From Mucilaginibacter sp. (GTDB taxonomy: Bacteria > Bacteroidota > Bacteroidia > Sphingobacteriales > Sphingobacteriaceae): a stretch of 64,000 nucleotides of DNA. A program made the position numbers and the translations under genes. The notes below the pieces were generated by a model. The model was not told the DNA's origin and did no database searches. It saw only the letters and a program-made list of their open reading frames with translations. Positions 44,720-52,559 of this stretch are shown one piece after another. The stretch covers positions 44,801 to 108,800 of the forward strand of contig JANXTT010000065.1 in the NCBI GenBank assembly GCA_025352225.1, given 5' to 3'. Numbering within the stretch: the stretch's first letter is position 1; each line of letters opens with the position of its first letter.

Positions 44720-45088
44720 ATGAAAACAAATATCATTTTAATCGCATTGTTCGCCACATTACTGGCAGCCTGCAACACCGACAAAGTAAAAACATTCATT
44801 CCCGGCACTTACGTCAATTCCGCCAAAGGAGAATATGGGCAAGCCGAGGACACGCTCATCATTACGCCGATCAGCGGCAACGCTTACCTCATTACCCAGA
44901 GAACCACGTACCAGGCCATCCGTGATGGTAAGTTATTGCGCAAACACCGCAAAATCCAAAAGCTGACAGGTATCTACGGCCCACAAGAGCAGGTACTTAA
45001 CGAAACCACCAACGGTCGGATATTCATTTTTCAGCCGGAACAACACCTGTTAAGCATCAATCAGGCAAGCTACCACAAGATCAATTAA
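44720..45088 (+). CDS. Small tra-operon lipoprotein, 122 aa
   Basis: A lipoprotein signal peptide with lipobox LLAAC puts the acylated Cys near residue 18. A beta-rich domain follows (GTYVNSAKGEYGQAEDTLIITPISGNAYLITQRTTYQ), then IYGPQEQVLNETTNGRIFIF. Probably periplasmic or outer-membrane anchored. Comparable lipoproteins sit between traG and traI in other Bacteroidota ICEs, where they could act in surface exclusion or channel assembly (inference). Confidence 0.75.
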   Translation: MKTNIILIALFATLLAACNTDKVKTFIPGTYVNSAKGEYGQAEDTLIITPISGNAYLITQRTTYQAIRDGKLLRKHRKIQKLTGIYGPQEQVLNETTNGRIFIFQPEQHLLSINQASYHKIN

Positions 45089-45112
45089 CCTAATTATTTA
45101 CCATTAAAATAT

Positions 45113-45142
45113 ACCTCCCTAAAGGGGAGGTCAGGAGGGCTT
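45113..45142. repeat. Family A repeat supplying the ribosome site of the first TraI-like gene (copy 4)
   Basis: CCTCCC-TAAA-GGGGAGG hairpin core (45114-45130) and tail TCAGGAGGGCTT directly against ATG 45143. The AGGAGG is a textbook Shine-Dalgarno, which is rare in this phylum. Confidence 0.7.
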
Positions 45143-45823
45143 ATGAAAAAATATATGGTCATTTTACCATTATCAGCCATGACATTATTTGTGTCTTTAC
45201 CTAAAGGAGCAGATGCACAGATCGCTGTAGCGGAAGTTATTAAAGCGGCGATCACAAAAGTCATCAAGGCGATAGACCTGAAAGTACAACGGATGCAGAA
45301 CCAAACCATCTGGCTTCAAAACGCGCAAAAGGCGTTGGAAAATCAGTTATCCAAACTCAAACTAAATGAAATATCCGGCTGGTCGCAAAAGCAAAGAGAC
45401 CTTTACGGTAACTATTACAACGAACTCTGGCAGGTCAAATCCATAATCGCTTATTACGAGCGCATCCGCGAAATAACTGAAAAGCAAGCGGCCCTGGTCA
45501 GCCAGTACAACCATGCCTGGGGCCTGATCCGGTCGGATAAGCATTTTTCGGTAGCCGAAATCAGTTATATGCAAAAAGTATATTCCGGGATTTTAGAAGA
45601 AAGCGTCAAGAACCTTGATGAAATATTAATCGTCATCAATTCCTTTAAAACCCAGATGAGCGATGCCAAACGGCTTGAACTCATCAACAAAGCCGCCGAC
45701 CGTGTGGATACCAATTGCAGCGACTTGAAGCAGTTTAATAATCAGAATTATATTCTTAGCCTTCAAAGGGCCAAAGACCAAAACGAGATACAAACATTAA
45801 AAAAGTATTATGGAATTAATTGA
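45143..45823 (+). CDS. TraI-like periplasmic protein, tandem copy 1
   Basis: 226 residues. Signal peptide ends at GADAQ. Helical, coiled-coil-rich body (MQNQTIWLQNAQKALENQLSKL), a mid block with HFSVAEISYMQKVYSGIL and a C-terminus EIQTLKKYYGIN shared with the next gene. These VirB5/TrbJ-like secreted proteins associate with the conjugation channel. The last 14 bases overlap the start of copy 2. Confidence 0.82.
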   Translation: MKKYMVILPLSAMTLFVSLPKGADAQIAVAEVIKAAITKVIKAIDLKVQRMQNQTIWLQNAQKALENQLSKLKLNEISGWSQKQRDLYGNYYNELWQVKSIIAYYERIREITEKQAALVSQYNHAWGLIRSDKHFSVAEISYMQKVYSGILEESVKNLDEILIVINSFKTQMSDAKRLELINKAADRVDTNCSDLKQFNNQNYILSLQRAKDQNEIQTLKKYYGIN

Positions 45824-46493
45824 GCAAAATCAAGTCCCCTCTCCTTTGGAGAGGGTTAGGGTGAGGCTGTTTTGGGGATTGCTGCTACTGCTTACGGCCA
45901 GTGCTACTGCAACAAAGGCGCAGATCTTTGACGAATGGTGGCACCAAAAGAGCACGCAGATCAAATACCTGACGCAGCAAATTGCCGCTTTACAGGTTTA
46001 CGGCGGATATTTGAAACAAGGCTACCAGATTTCTCAAAATGGCTTAGGTACGATCAAGGATTGGACAAAAGGAGAATTTAACCTCCATAGTGATTATTAC
46101 AATTCTTTAAAAACGGTTAGCTCGGAAATCAAAGACAATCCCAAAGCCGCCGCCATCGTGCAATATGCTGGCACCATTCCGGGGCTATTTGACCACCTGA
46201 ATAACTTGGACGGATTGAATGCAGATAACCAACGGTACATCTCAGCAGTACAAAACAAAGTATTGGCTGAATGTGATGCTGATATAGCGGAACTACAACT
46301 GGTAATGACTTCCGGCAAAACCGAAATGACGGACGATGAACGCATCAAGCGGTTGGATCAGATTTATACCCGGATAAAAGACAAGTATGCGTTTACGTTG
46401 TCCTTCTGCAACCAGGTCAAAAACCTTTTACTTCAAAAAACGCAGGACGAACAAAGTATTCAAACATTAAGGAGGCTTTATGGAATCAATTAA
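45810..46493 (+). CDS. TraI-like periplasmic protein, tandem copy 2
   Basis: 227 residues. The ATG lies inside the YGIN-stop of copy 1. Residues 8-18 (VPSPLERVRVR) are encoded by a family A repeat and give a basic n-region ahead of the hydrophobic signal core (LLLLLTASATATKA). The body matches copy 1 in layout: FDEWWHQKSTQIKYLTQQIAAL, TDDERIKRLDQIYTRIKDKYAF, C-terminal SIQTLRRLYGIN. TerB-like annotation occurs for such genes elsewhere but is probably over-interpretation. Confidence 0.82.
   Translation: MELIEQNQVPSPLERVRVRLFWGLLLLLTASATATKAQIFDEWWHQKSTQIKYLTQQIAALQVYGGYLKQGYQISQNGLGTIKDWTKGEFNLHSDYYNSLKTVSSEIKDNPKAAAIVQYAGTIPGLFDHLNNLDGLNADNQRYISAVQNKVLAECDADIAELQLVMTSGKTEMTDDERIKRLDQIYTRIKDKYAFTLSFCNQVKNLLLQKTQDEQSIQTLRRLYGIN
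45836..45868 (+). repeat. Family A repeat inside coding sequence (copy 5)
   Basis: Hairpin CCCTCTCC-TTT-GGAGAGGG and tail TTAGGGTGAGGCT. Translated as SPLERVRVRL at the head of the second TraI-like protein. Confidence 0.8.
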
Positions 46494-47172
46494 GCAAAAT
46501 CAAATTCCCTCTCCTTTGGAGAGGGTTAGAGTGAGGCTGAAAGGTTTTTTGTTATCCCTTTTTGCAATTACTGCTATTTTGACTGCAACTGCCACTAAAG
46601 TCCACGCCCAGGAACAGGAAATCCAGCAGTTATTACTTGATATGGAAAAGCTTACCCAGTTTAAAAGTATCCTGAAGGATATGCAGCAGGGTTATACCAT
46701 ACTCACTCAGGGATATGGTCAGGTGAAAGATCTGGCGCAGGGCAATTTCAATTTGCACCAGGTTTTTTTGGATGGATTGTTACAGGTGAATCCCGAGGTG
46801 AAGAAGTATGCGAGGATAGCGGATATTATCGCCAATGAAAGCAGTATCCTGTCGGCGTACAAAAAAGCTTATCGGCAATTTAACAGCAGTGGACGTTTCA
46901 GCGTATCCGAATTGGATTACCTGACCAATGTTTATGCACGGCTAACCGGTTCGGCCCTGCAAAACATCAACGACTTGGCGAATATCATTACGGCTTCCCA
47001 ATTAAGGATGTCCGATGATGAACGCCTGTCGGCCATTGACCGAATTTATGCCGATACGAATGACAAGCTCCAATTCCTGCGAAGCTTCAACCAGCGAACG
47101 TCCATATTAATGCTACAACGTGAAAAGGAACAAAATGACGTAAAAACACTTCAAAACCTTTATTCAAAATGA
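46480..47172 (+). CDS. traI: TraI-like periplasmic protein, tandem copy 3
   Basis: 230 residues. Start overlaps copy 2 by the same 14-base arrangement, preceded by AAGGAGGCTTT as ribosome site. Residues 8-18 (IPSPLERVRVR) again come from a family A repeat, then the signal core (LLSLFAITAILTATATKVHA). The helical body (LQGYTILTQGYGQVKDLAQGNFNLH, RFSVSELDYLTNVYARLTG, MSDDERLSAIDRIYADTNDKL) is the most TraI-like of the three. Coupled to traJ by an ATGA overlap. Confidence 0.85.
   Translation: MESIKQNQIPSPLERVRVRLKGFLLSLFAITAILTATATKVHAQEQEIQQLLLDMEKLTQFKSILKDMQQGYTILTQGYGQVKDLAQGNFNLHQVFLDGLLQVNPEVKKYARIADIIANESSILSAYKKAYRQFNSSGRFSVSELDYLTNVYARLTGSALQNINDLANIITASQLRMSDDERLSAIDRIYADTNDKLQFLRSFNQRTSILMLQREKEQNDVKTLQNLYSK
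46507..46538 (+). repeat. Family A repeat inside coding sequence (copy 6)
   Basis: Nearly identical to the copy at 45836, in the same frame and at the same distance from the ATG. Encodes SPLERVRVRL. Confidence 0.8.
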
Positions 47173-48401
47173 AAAAAATAAAAATGCTAATTAAAAGCTC
47201 CTCCGCCAATTGGCGGAGGTTAGGGGGGCTTCTGCTATTGCTGATCTTACCCCATTTAGGTGACGCACAGGATATTACATCGAGTCTGCAAGGCATGCAA
47301 CCCATATTGGATAACGTGTATAACGAAATGATCCCCTTATGCAGCAAATTGATTGATGCCGCACGGGGCATAGCGGGTTTCGCCGCTTTGTGGTATATCG
47401 CTTCACGCGTCTGGCGGCAGATCGCCCATGCCGAACCACTCGATTTTTACCCTTTGTTGCGGCCTTTCGCTTTAGGTATGGCAGTCATGCTTTTTCCGAT
47501 GGTGATCGCGCTGATGAACGGGGTGTTACAGCCCATCGTTTCGGCAACCGGGGATATGGTCAAAAACTCCAATAGCAGTATTGCGCTTTTATTAAAGCAA
47601 AAGGAAGATGCGATTAAGAATAGCAGTTCATATCAAATGTATGTCGGCGATGACGGGAACGGCGACCGGGAAAAATGGTACAAATTCGCCCATCCCAATG
47701 ACCCCAACGATCAGAATGAGGGGACTATTTCCAGCTTGGGAAATGATGTCAAGTTTATGATGGATAAGGCATCCTACAATTTCAAAAACAACATCAAGCA
47801 GTGGATGAGTGAGATTTTACAGGTGTTATATGCGGCATCTATTCTATGTATCAATACGATACGCACCTTTTATTTAATTGTTTTAGCCATACTCGGCCCG
47901 CTGGTCTTCGGCTTTTCCGTTTTTGACGGTTTGCAGCATAGTTTAACCCAATGGATCGCCCGCTATATCAATATCTTTTTATGGCTGCCCATCGCCAATA
48001 TTTTTGGCAGTATCATTGGCAAAGTGCAGGAAAAAATGATCGCACTCGACATTAGCCAGATTCAAAGCGCGGGTGATACTTTCTTTAGCCCGACGGATAC
48101 AGCCTATTTACTATTTCTCTGTATTGGTATTGTGGGATATTTCTCTGTGCCGAGTGTCGCCAACTACGTGATCCACGCGCATGGCGGTAACGGCTTATTG
48201 AGCAGGGTGACAAATGTCGCTACCACTACAGTTAGCACAGCTGGAAGTATGGCTTCATCCGCAGGTACCACAGCAGGGTCAAGGATATATGAGGGCGCGA
48301 AAAATCTGGCCAATGCACCCGGCAACTTTATGAAAGGTTATAACAAGGAAGACTCAGATAAAGGCAACAACTATCAACAAGATAAATTAGCTGGAAAGTA
48401 A
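47169..48401 (+). CDS. traJ: Conjugative transposon protein TraJ (VirB6/TrbL-like)
   Basis: 410 residues. Residues 10-20 (KSSSANWRRLG) derive from a family A repeat and form the basic n-region of the signal peptide (LLLLLILPHLGDAQ). Several membrane helices follow: IAGFAALWYIASRVW, LALGMAVMLFPMVIALMNGV, YAASILCINTIRTFYLIVLAILGPLVFGF, YINIFLWLPIANIFGSII. The C-terminal 60 residues are low-complexity Ala/Ser/Thr. It forms part of the inner-membrane channel. Confidence 0.9.
   Translation: MKKIKMLIKSSSANWRRLGGLLLLLILPHLGDAQDITSSLQGMQPILDNVYNEMIPLCSKLIDAARGIAGFAALWYIASRVWRQIAHAEPLDFYPLLRPFALGMAVMLFPMVIALMNGVLQPIVSATGDMVKNSNSSIALLLKQKEDAIKNSSSYQMYVGDDGNGDREKWYKFAHPNDPNDQNEGTISSLGNDVKFMMDKASYNFKNNIKQWMSEILQVLYAASILCINTIRTFYLIVLAILGPLVFGFSVFDGLQHSLTQWIARYINIFLWLPIANIFGSIIGKVQEKMIALDISQIQSAGDTFFSPTDTAYLLFLCIGIVGYFSVPSVANYVIHAHGGNGLLSRVTNVATTTVSTAGSMASSAGTTAGSRIYEGAKNLANAPGNFMKGYNKEDSDKGNNYQQDKLAGK
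47200..47231 (+). repeat. Family A-like repeat inside traJ (copy 7)
   Basis: Perfect 20-bp palindrome (CCTCCGCCAA + complement, 47200-47219) followed by TTAGGGGGGCTT. Translated as SANWRRLGGL. Confidence 0.75.
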
Positions 48402-48422
48402 ATCAGTATAATCCAAACAATC

Positions 48423-49046
48423 ATGTTTAATCAATTCAAAAATATCGACACCGCATTTAAGCACATTAAGCTATTCAGCTATCTGCTGATCTTTGCTTGT
48501 ATAGCAATATCCTGCTTCGCGATTTGGAAAAGTTATCAGTCATCGGATAATTACAAACAGCATATTTATATTCTGGCCAATGGCAAAGCATTGGAAGCCA
48601 TCGCATCTGACCGAAAACAAAACACACCCGTAGAGGCCCGCGACCATATCAAAACGTTCCATGAAGATTTCTTTACGCTTGACCCTGATGATAAAGTGAT
48701 CCAAGCCAATATCACCAAAGCTTTGTATTTGGCAGATGCTTCGGCCAAGACCGCTTACGACAATTTACGGGAAAGCGGTTATTACGCCAACCTCATTTCA
48801 GGTAACATTAGCCAGCAGATCAATGTGGATAGCATAAAGCTGAACATGAATGTTTATCCATACGCCTTCAAATGTTTTGCGACTGAGAAGCTCATCAGAA
48901 CAACCAGTACAACAACCCGTAGCCTGGTCACACAAGGTTACTTGCGTAATGTCAGCCGGAGCGATAATAACCCACATGGTTTCCTTATCGAACGGTTGGA
49001 AACGCTGGAAAACAAGGACGAACAGGTAAAAAATAAACTGCCATGA
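48423..49046 (+). CDS. traK: Conjugative transposon protein TraK (VirB8-like)
   Basis: 207 residues. Short cytoplasmic head (MFNQFKNIDTAFKHIKLF), one membrane helix (SYLLIFACIAISCFAIWKSY), then the periplasmic VirB8-like fold with ARDHIKTFHEDFFTLDPDD and the C-terminal RNVSRSDNNPHGFLIERLETLENK. The family joins the core complex to the inner membrane. Overlaps the next gene by 4 bases. Confidence 0.92.
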   Translation: MFNQFKNIDTAFKHIKLFSYLLIFACIAISCFAIWKSYQSSDNYKQHIYILANGKALEAIASDRKQNTPVEARDHIKTFHEDFFTLDPDDKVIQANITKALYLADASAKTAYDNLRESGYYANLISGNISQQINVDSIKLNMNVYPYAFKCFATEKLIRTTSTTTRSLVTQGYLRNVSRSDNNPHGFLIERLETLENKDEQVKNKLP

Positions 49047-49267
49047 AACTATTCAGAAAAAGAAAAACTCACATAAAACATGTCGGACAGACAGAACTGG
49101 CGGTGCAAATAATAGACCGTATGGGCTGGTTACAAACCAGGTTAGCCGTATTCCTGAATAGCAAAACGGCTGACCTATCGGGTAAGGGTAAAATATTTTT
49201 ACTGGTAGCGGTCTGCCTGATGTTTGGCGGTATCAGCCTTTACCTGCTCATACAGGCATGTCATTAA
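49043..49267 (+). CDS. Small single-pass membrane protein, TraL position
   Basis: 74 residues: basic head (MKLFRKRKTHIKHVG), amphipathic middle, one C-terminal helix (IFLLVAVCLMFGGISLYLLIQ). Position between traK and traM and size suit the TraL/DUF3989 role, but the sequence is too short to be sure. Start overlaps traK (ATGA). Confidence 0.7.
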   Translation: MKLFRKRKTHIKHVGQTELAVQIIDRMGWLQTRLAVFLNSKTADLSGKGKIFLLVAVCLMFGGISLYLLIQACH

Positions 49268-49298
49268 CCAAATTATTAACTATCAAATTCTATAAACA

Positions 49299-50381
49299 AT
49301 GGAAAAACAAGAAAAGAACAAACGGAAATTTCTGCTGGTATTACCGATACTGTTACTGCCTTTTATGGCACTGGCCTTTTATGTGTTCGGTGGCGGCAAA
49401 GGGAATCATTCAAGTGGTAACCAGCAGGTCAGCAAAGGGCTGAACACTACTTTACCCGGTGCGCAATTAAAGAACGAAAAACCGCAGGACAAAATGGCCA
49501 TGTATGATAAAGCCATACGGGATTCCGCTTCGGCTAAATCTTCCCCAAACAGCAATGCTTTTGCCGCTTTAGGATGGGACACGGTAAGTCAAAACCAGGC
49601 GAATAAATCGTCATCGGCGCATACCGCTCAGGCAAACGAAACGAAGATCAGCCAGAAACTGTCGGAGATTAACCGGCAGATCAAGCGGCCAGAACCGGCA
49701 GCACACTATACTAACAGCTATACTACTACCAATCCTGCATCCCCCGATATGGACAGGCTGGAAAAGCTGATTAAACAAAAAGCTCAGGGAAATGCCGAAG
49801 ACCCGGAAATGAAGCAATTAAACAATATGCTGGAAAAAATCATGTATATACAACACCCGGAACGGTTAACGGAGCAACTTAAAAAGAATACCAAACCCGA
49901 ATCTGACAGCCTCTACAAAGCCATTCGTGCAGTGATCGCTGATAACCAAAAGGTGGTACAGGGTTCATCCGTTAAGCTGCGTTTACTCGATAGTATCGTT
50001 ATTCATGGTCAAAAGATCCCCAAAGGCCAGTTTCTTTATGGGATTTGCCAGATCGTTAACCAGCGAATGATCTTAAATATCAAAACAATCCGTATAGGTA
50101 CTTTCCTGGTACCGGTCGACCTTTCCGTGTACGATATGGATGCGATGATGGGTATTCGCGCACCCGATGCTATTACACAGGATGCCTTGCGAGGTGGTTC
50201 TGACAATGCCGTACAAAGCTTACAACTGATGACGATGGATCAGTCCATGACCACGCAACTGGCAGGCGCAGGTGTCGAAGCGGCGAAAACCTTGTTCAGC
50301 AAAAAGGTAAAGCGCATCAAAGTCAAGCTCAAAGCCGGATACCCGGTACTATTACGCAATAATCAACCTGACAAACATTAA
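49299..50381 (+). CDS. traM: Conjugative transposon protein TraM (VirB10-like)
   Basis: 360 residues from ATG 49299. One N-terminal membrane helix (FLLVLPILLLPFMALAFYVFGG), a long Gln/Ala/Lys linker across the periplasm, then the conserved C-terminal domain (VKLRLLDSIVIHGQKIPKGQFLYGICQI ... GTFLVPVDLSVYDMDAMMGIRAPDAIT). It spans from the inner to the outer membrane in the core complex. No TraN-like (VirB9) gene follows, which is unusual. Confidence 0.93.
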   Translation: MEKQEKNKRKFLLVLPILLLPFMALAFYVFGGGKGNHSSGNQQVSKGLNTTLPGAQLKNEKPQDKMAMYDKAIRDSASAKSSPNSNAFAALGWDTVSQNQANKSSSAHTAQANETKISQKLSEINRQIKRPEPAAHYTNSYTTTNPASPDMDRLEKLIKQKAQGNAEDPEMKQLNNMLEKIMYIQHPERLTEQLKKNTKPESDSLYKAIRAVIADNQKVVQGSSVKLRLLDSIVIHGQKIPKGQFLYGICQIVNQRMILNIKTIRIGTFLVPVDLSVYDMDAMMGIRAPDAITQDALRGGSDNAVQSLQLMTMDQSMTTQLAGAGVEAAKTLFSKKVKRIKVKLKAGYPVLLRNNQPDKH

Positions 50382-50396
50382 AATTAACAACCACCA

Positions 50397-50430
50397 AATC
50401 GGTGCAATCAATAATTAATCTGTGTAATCA
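50397..50430. repeat. Two copies of a 14-bp intergenic repeat (family B) before the DUF3945 gene
   Basis: AATCGGTGCAATCA (50397-50410) and AATCTGTGTAATCA (50417-50430). Related copies lie at 41287, 41360, 41734, 41755, 44645, 44700 and 48401, always between tra genes. Consensus roughly AATCrGTGyAATCA. Confidence 0.65.
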
Positions 50431-50445
50431 AAAAAATTAAAAACA

Positions 50446-51432
50446 ATGAATTTAAACAATTTAGACGACCTCAGAGAGGAACTGAAAACGCTGGGCTTTA
50501 AGGATAAGGTCATCAGCGAAATGGAAAAGAACATGGAAAAGGGTATTGCTGAATTTACGCTCAATGACCGCATTACAAGCACCAAAGGACAGGTTGACCT
50601 CACCCTGCACTTCAAACAGTCCGGGCAGTCCGAGCATTATTTTTTTAACAAATTTGAAGTTGCACTCAACCAGGGTAAACCAATGGAAGAAGGCCAGAAA
50701 TACATGGTCATTACGCCGAATGAGGCCGGAAAAAACATGGTTAAGACATTGGAAAACGTAACGGAGACCATTGCATTTTTTAAAGAGCAGAAAGGCAACA
50801 GCGAATTAGCAGTAGGCAAAGATGCGGCACATAAGGTCAAATTGGCCACGATGGAAAATGGCAAGATCAACTTTGTTGCCAAAGAGTTTCAGCGTACCTT
50901 TCGTTCACCGGCCATAACACAAACTTTTTACGTGGAAAAAGGAAAGGGTTTTACAGCCGAACAGGCGGCAAACCTTATCCAGGGACGGGCGGTTTACCGG
51001 GATGACCTGCTGAACCTGGGCGGGCAGCCCTATAAGGCATGGATTAAGTTTGATATGGATAATCCGAAGGATCGCCACCAAAATTATACGACCAGCCAGT
51101 ACCACGACCCTTCCTACGGGTTCAGTTTGGAGAAAACGCTTGAGAAATTTCAGATCAAAGAGCTGGCTGATCCGGTTAAAAAAGAGCAACTGATCGAATC
51201 GCTCCAAAACGGCAACCGTCCGCTTATCACAACCGTTAAAGACGGGCAGGAGGTCAAACTTCAGATAGAAGCCGTTCCCCGTTACAGCCAGGTCAACCTG
51301 TATCAGGAAAACGGCAAGCCTGAAAAACGAGAGCAATTCTTAAAAGAACCGGCTATGGACCAAACCCTGCAATTGGGTAAACTTAACGGCAAGGAAGCGG
51401 CATTGGAAGAGAGTCGAGGATTGGGCAGGTAA
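50446..51432 (+). CDS. DUF3945-domain protein
   Basis: 328 residues, cytoplasmic. Residues about 165-300 carry the DUF3945 pattern (AANLIQGRAVYRDDLLNLGGQPYKAWIKFDM, YHDPSYGFSLEKTLEKFQIKEL, LIESLQNGNRPLIT). An earlier copy of a similar but weaker unit spans residues 35-130. DUF3945 proteins are common in Bacteroidota mobile elements; function unknown, possibly nucleic-acid handling in the recipient. It stands where traN would be expected. Confidence 0.82.
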   Translation: MNLNNLDDLREELKTLGFKDKVISEMEKNMEKGIAEFTLNDRITSTKGQVDLTLHFKQSGQSEHYFFNKFEVALNQGKPMEEGQKYMVITPNEAGKNMVKTLENVTETIAFFKEQKGNSELAVGKDAAHKVKLATMENGKINFVAKEFQRTFRSPAITQTFYVEKGKGFTAEQAANLIQGRAVYRDDLLNLGGQPYKAWIKFDMDNPKDRHQNYTTSQYHDPSYGFSLEKTLEKFQIKELADPVKKEQLIESLQNGNRPLITTVKDGQEVKLQIEAVPRYSQVNLYQENGKPEKREQFLKEPAMDQTLQLGKLNGKEAALEESRGLGR

Positions 51433-51506
51433 GCTAAAAAGCATAATTTTGAGTGCTTTAAAAAAAACATCTGTTCATATTTATCATTTATAAAAAAATA
51501 ATTATC

Positions 51507-51686
51507 ATGGAAAAATTCAAAGCATTGCAGGATTTAATAGCTGTAACAGAAAGAGATGCTTCGGCGTTTTATAACAAGGGCAACAAAGCGGCTGGAACAA
51601 GATTAAGAAACGCCATGCAAAAATCAAAAGTGGCTGCAACGGAAATCAGGGCAGAGGTGACAGCTATTAAAAACAAGGAGAAATAA
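51507..51686 (+). CDS. Histone H1-like DNA-binding protein, 59 aa
   Basis: 59 residues, start ATG 51507. MEKFKALQDLIAVTERDASA then FYNKGNKAAGTRLRNAMQKS is the pattern of the small lysine-rich histone H1 (Hc1-like) proteins of Bacteroidota. It is expected to bind DNA nonspecifically. As last gene of the tra unit it may coat the incoming element or act as a nucleoid silencer (inference). A strong palindrome follows. Confidence 0.85.
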   Translation: MEKFKALQDLIAVTERDASAFYNKGNKAAGTRLRNAMQKSKVAATEIRAEVTAIKNKEK

Positions 51687-51708
51687 AAATAATTTTTCTT
51701 GATATCAA

Positions 51709-51751
51709 ATATATAGACCGTATCAAAATAAAAATGATACGGTCTATATAT
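51709..51751. terminator. Terminator closing the tra region
   Basis: Perfect 17-bp arms ATATATAGACCGTATCA (51709-51725) and its complement (51735-51751), 9-base loop. It lacks a classical T-run but is the only strong hairpin after the last tra gene. Confidence 0.7.
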
Positions 51752-52559
51752 ATAAAATCCTTTTTCATTTGATGTTTACTTTCTTGTGTTTCATCCTTGA
51801 TTTTGGTGATATTTTCATTACCATATCCTTTTTTAACTTTTTCCATAAGCTGTCCCGGTTTACGCAATCTCAATGAATAACCTTCGTTTTGTGGAATGAA
51901 ATCAAGCAATACTCCCATAGGTTAACCTTTGATACAGGATATTGTTGAAAAGGGTGGGTGGGTGGTAGTCTTTTATCGACATGCAATTACGCTTGGCAAC
52001 CTTATTAACATCTAAAGGAATAAAGCATAGCGGCTTTTTCTGCTTAATAAAAAAGGAAATCTTTGAAATTGGGTGAATTATTATTGAATATGTGCGAAGG
52101 AAATTTTAGAATTTCAGATTAAACAATATTATTAATATGAAAATAATTTTAATTTGACTTAAAGTCATTTTCAATATACACAAATGTATCCCTATTTTTA
52201 CACAAATGTATCCCCTGTTTTAATATTAATAATACCTTTCATATATCTATTTCTTATAGATTTGCGATGTAAAAATCAATGACTGTTTTAATATTAACGA
52301 CGAATAAAATACATCGTATCAATATTAACTGTCATGAAAATCGAGTTTTCTTACACTGGCCCATTACATATTTAATTATAACTGTTATATATCTTTAATT
52401 TAAAAAAAGATATATAATCAGCAATGGATTAATCTGTTAATAAAAACATTTTTTAATTATTAGCAACACTGTCTTTATAAATAAAGAGGCTAAATAATTA
52501 GCGCAAATGGCTTTACTGGTCATCTCTAAAAATTTTTGAACTATTGATACGATTTATTA
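51752..52559. other. 800-bp AT-rich spacer with direct repeats
   Basis: No convincing gene; an 83-codon minus-strand frame at 51667-51918 reads through the terminator palindrome and is doubted. TACACAAATGTATCCC occurs at 52178-52193 and 52200-52215 (22-bp period). CTGTTTTAATATTAA occurs at 52216-52230 and 52283-52297, with AATATTAACTGTC again near 52321. This looks like a regulatory region for the operon starting at 52560. Confidence 0.5.

Noticed and set aside
35552..47231. Palindromic repeats considered as a CRISPR array
   Set aside because: Copies are dispersed over 12 kb, differ in length and sit at gene starts; no regular spacers and no cas genes.
51667..51918. 83-codon minus-strand frame after the histone-like gene
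   Set aside because: The 3' third is encoded by the terminator palindrome and overlaps the histone gene end. The first 50 residues look protein-like but are not enough.
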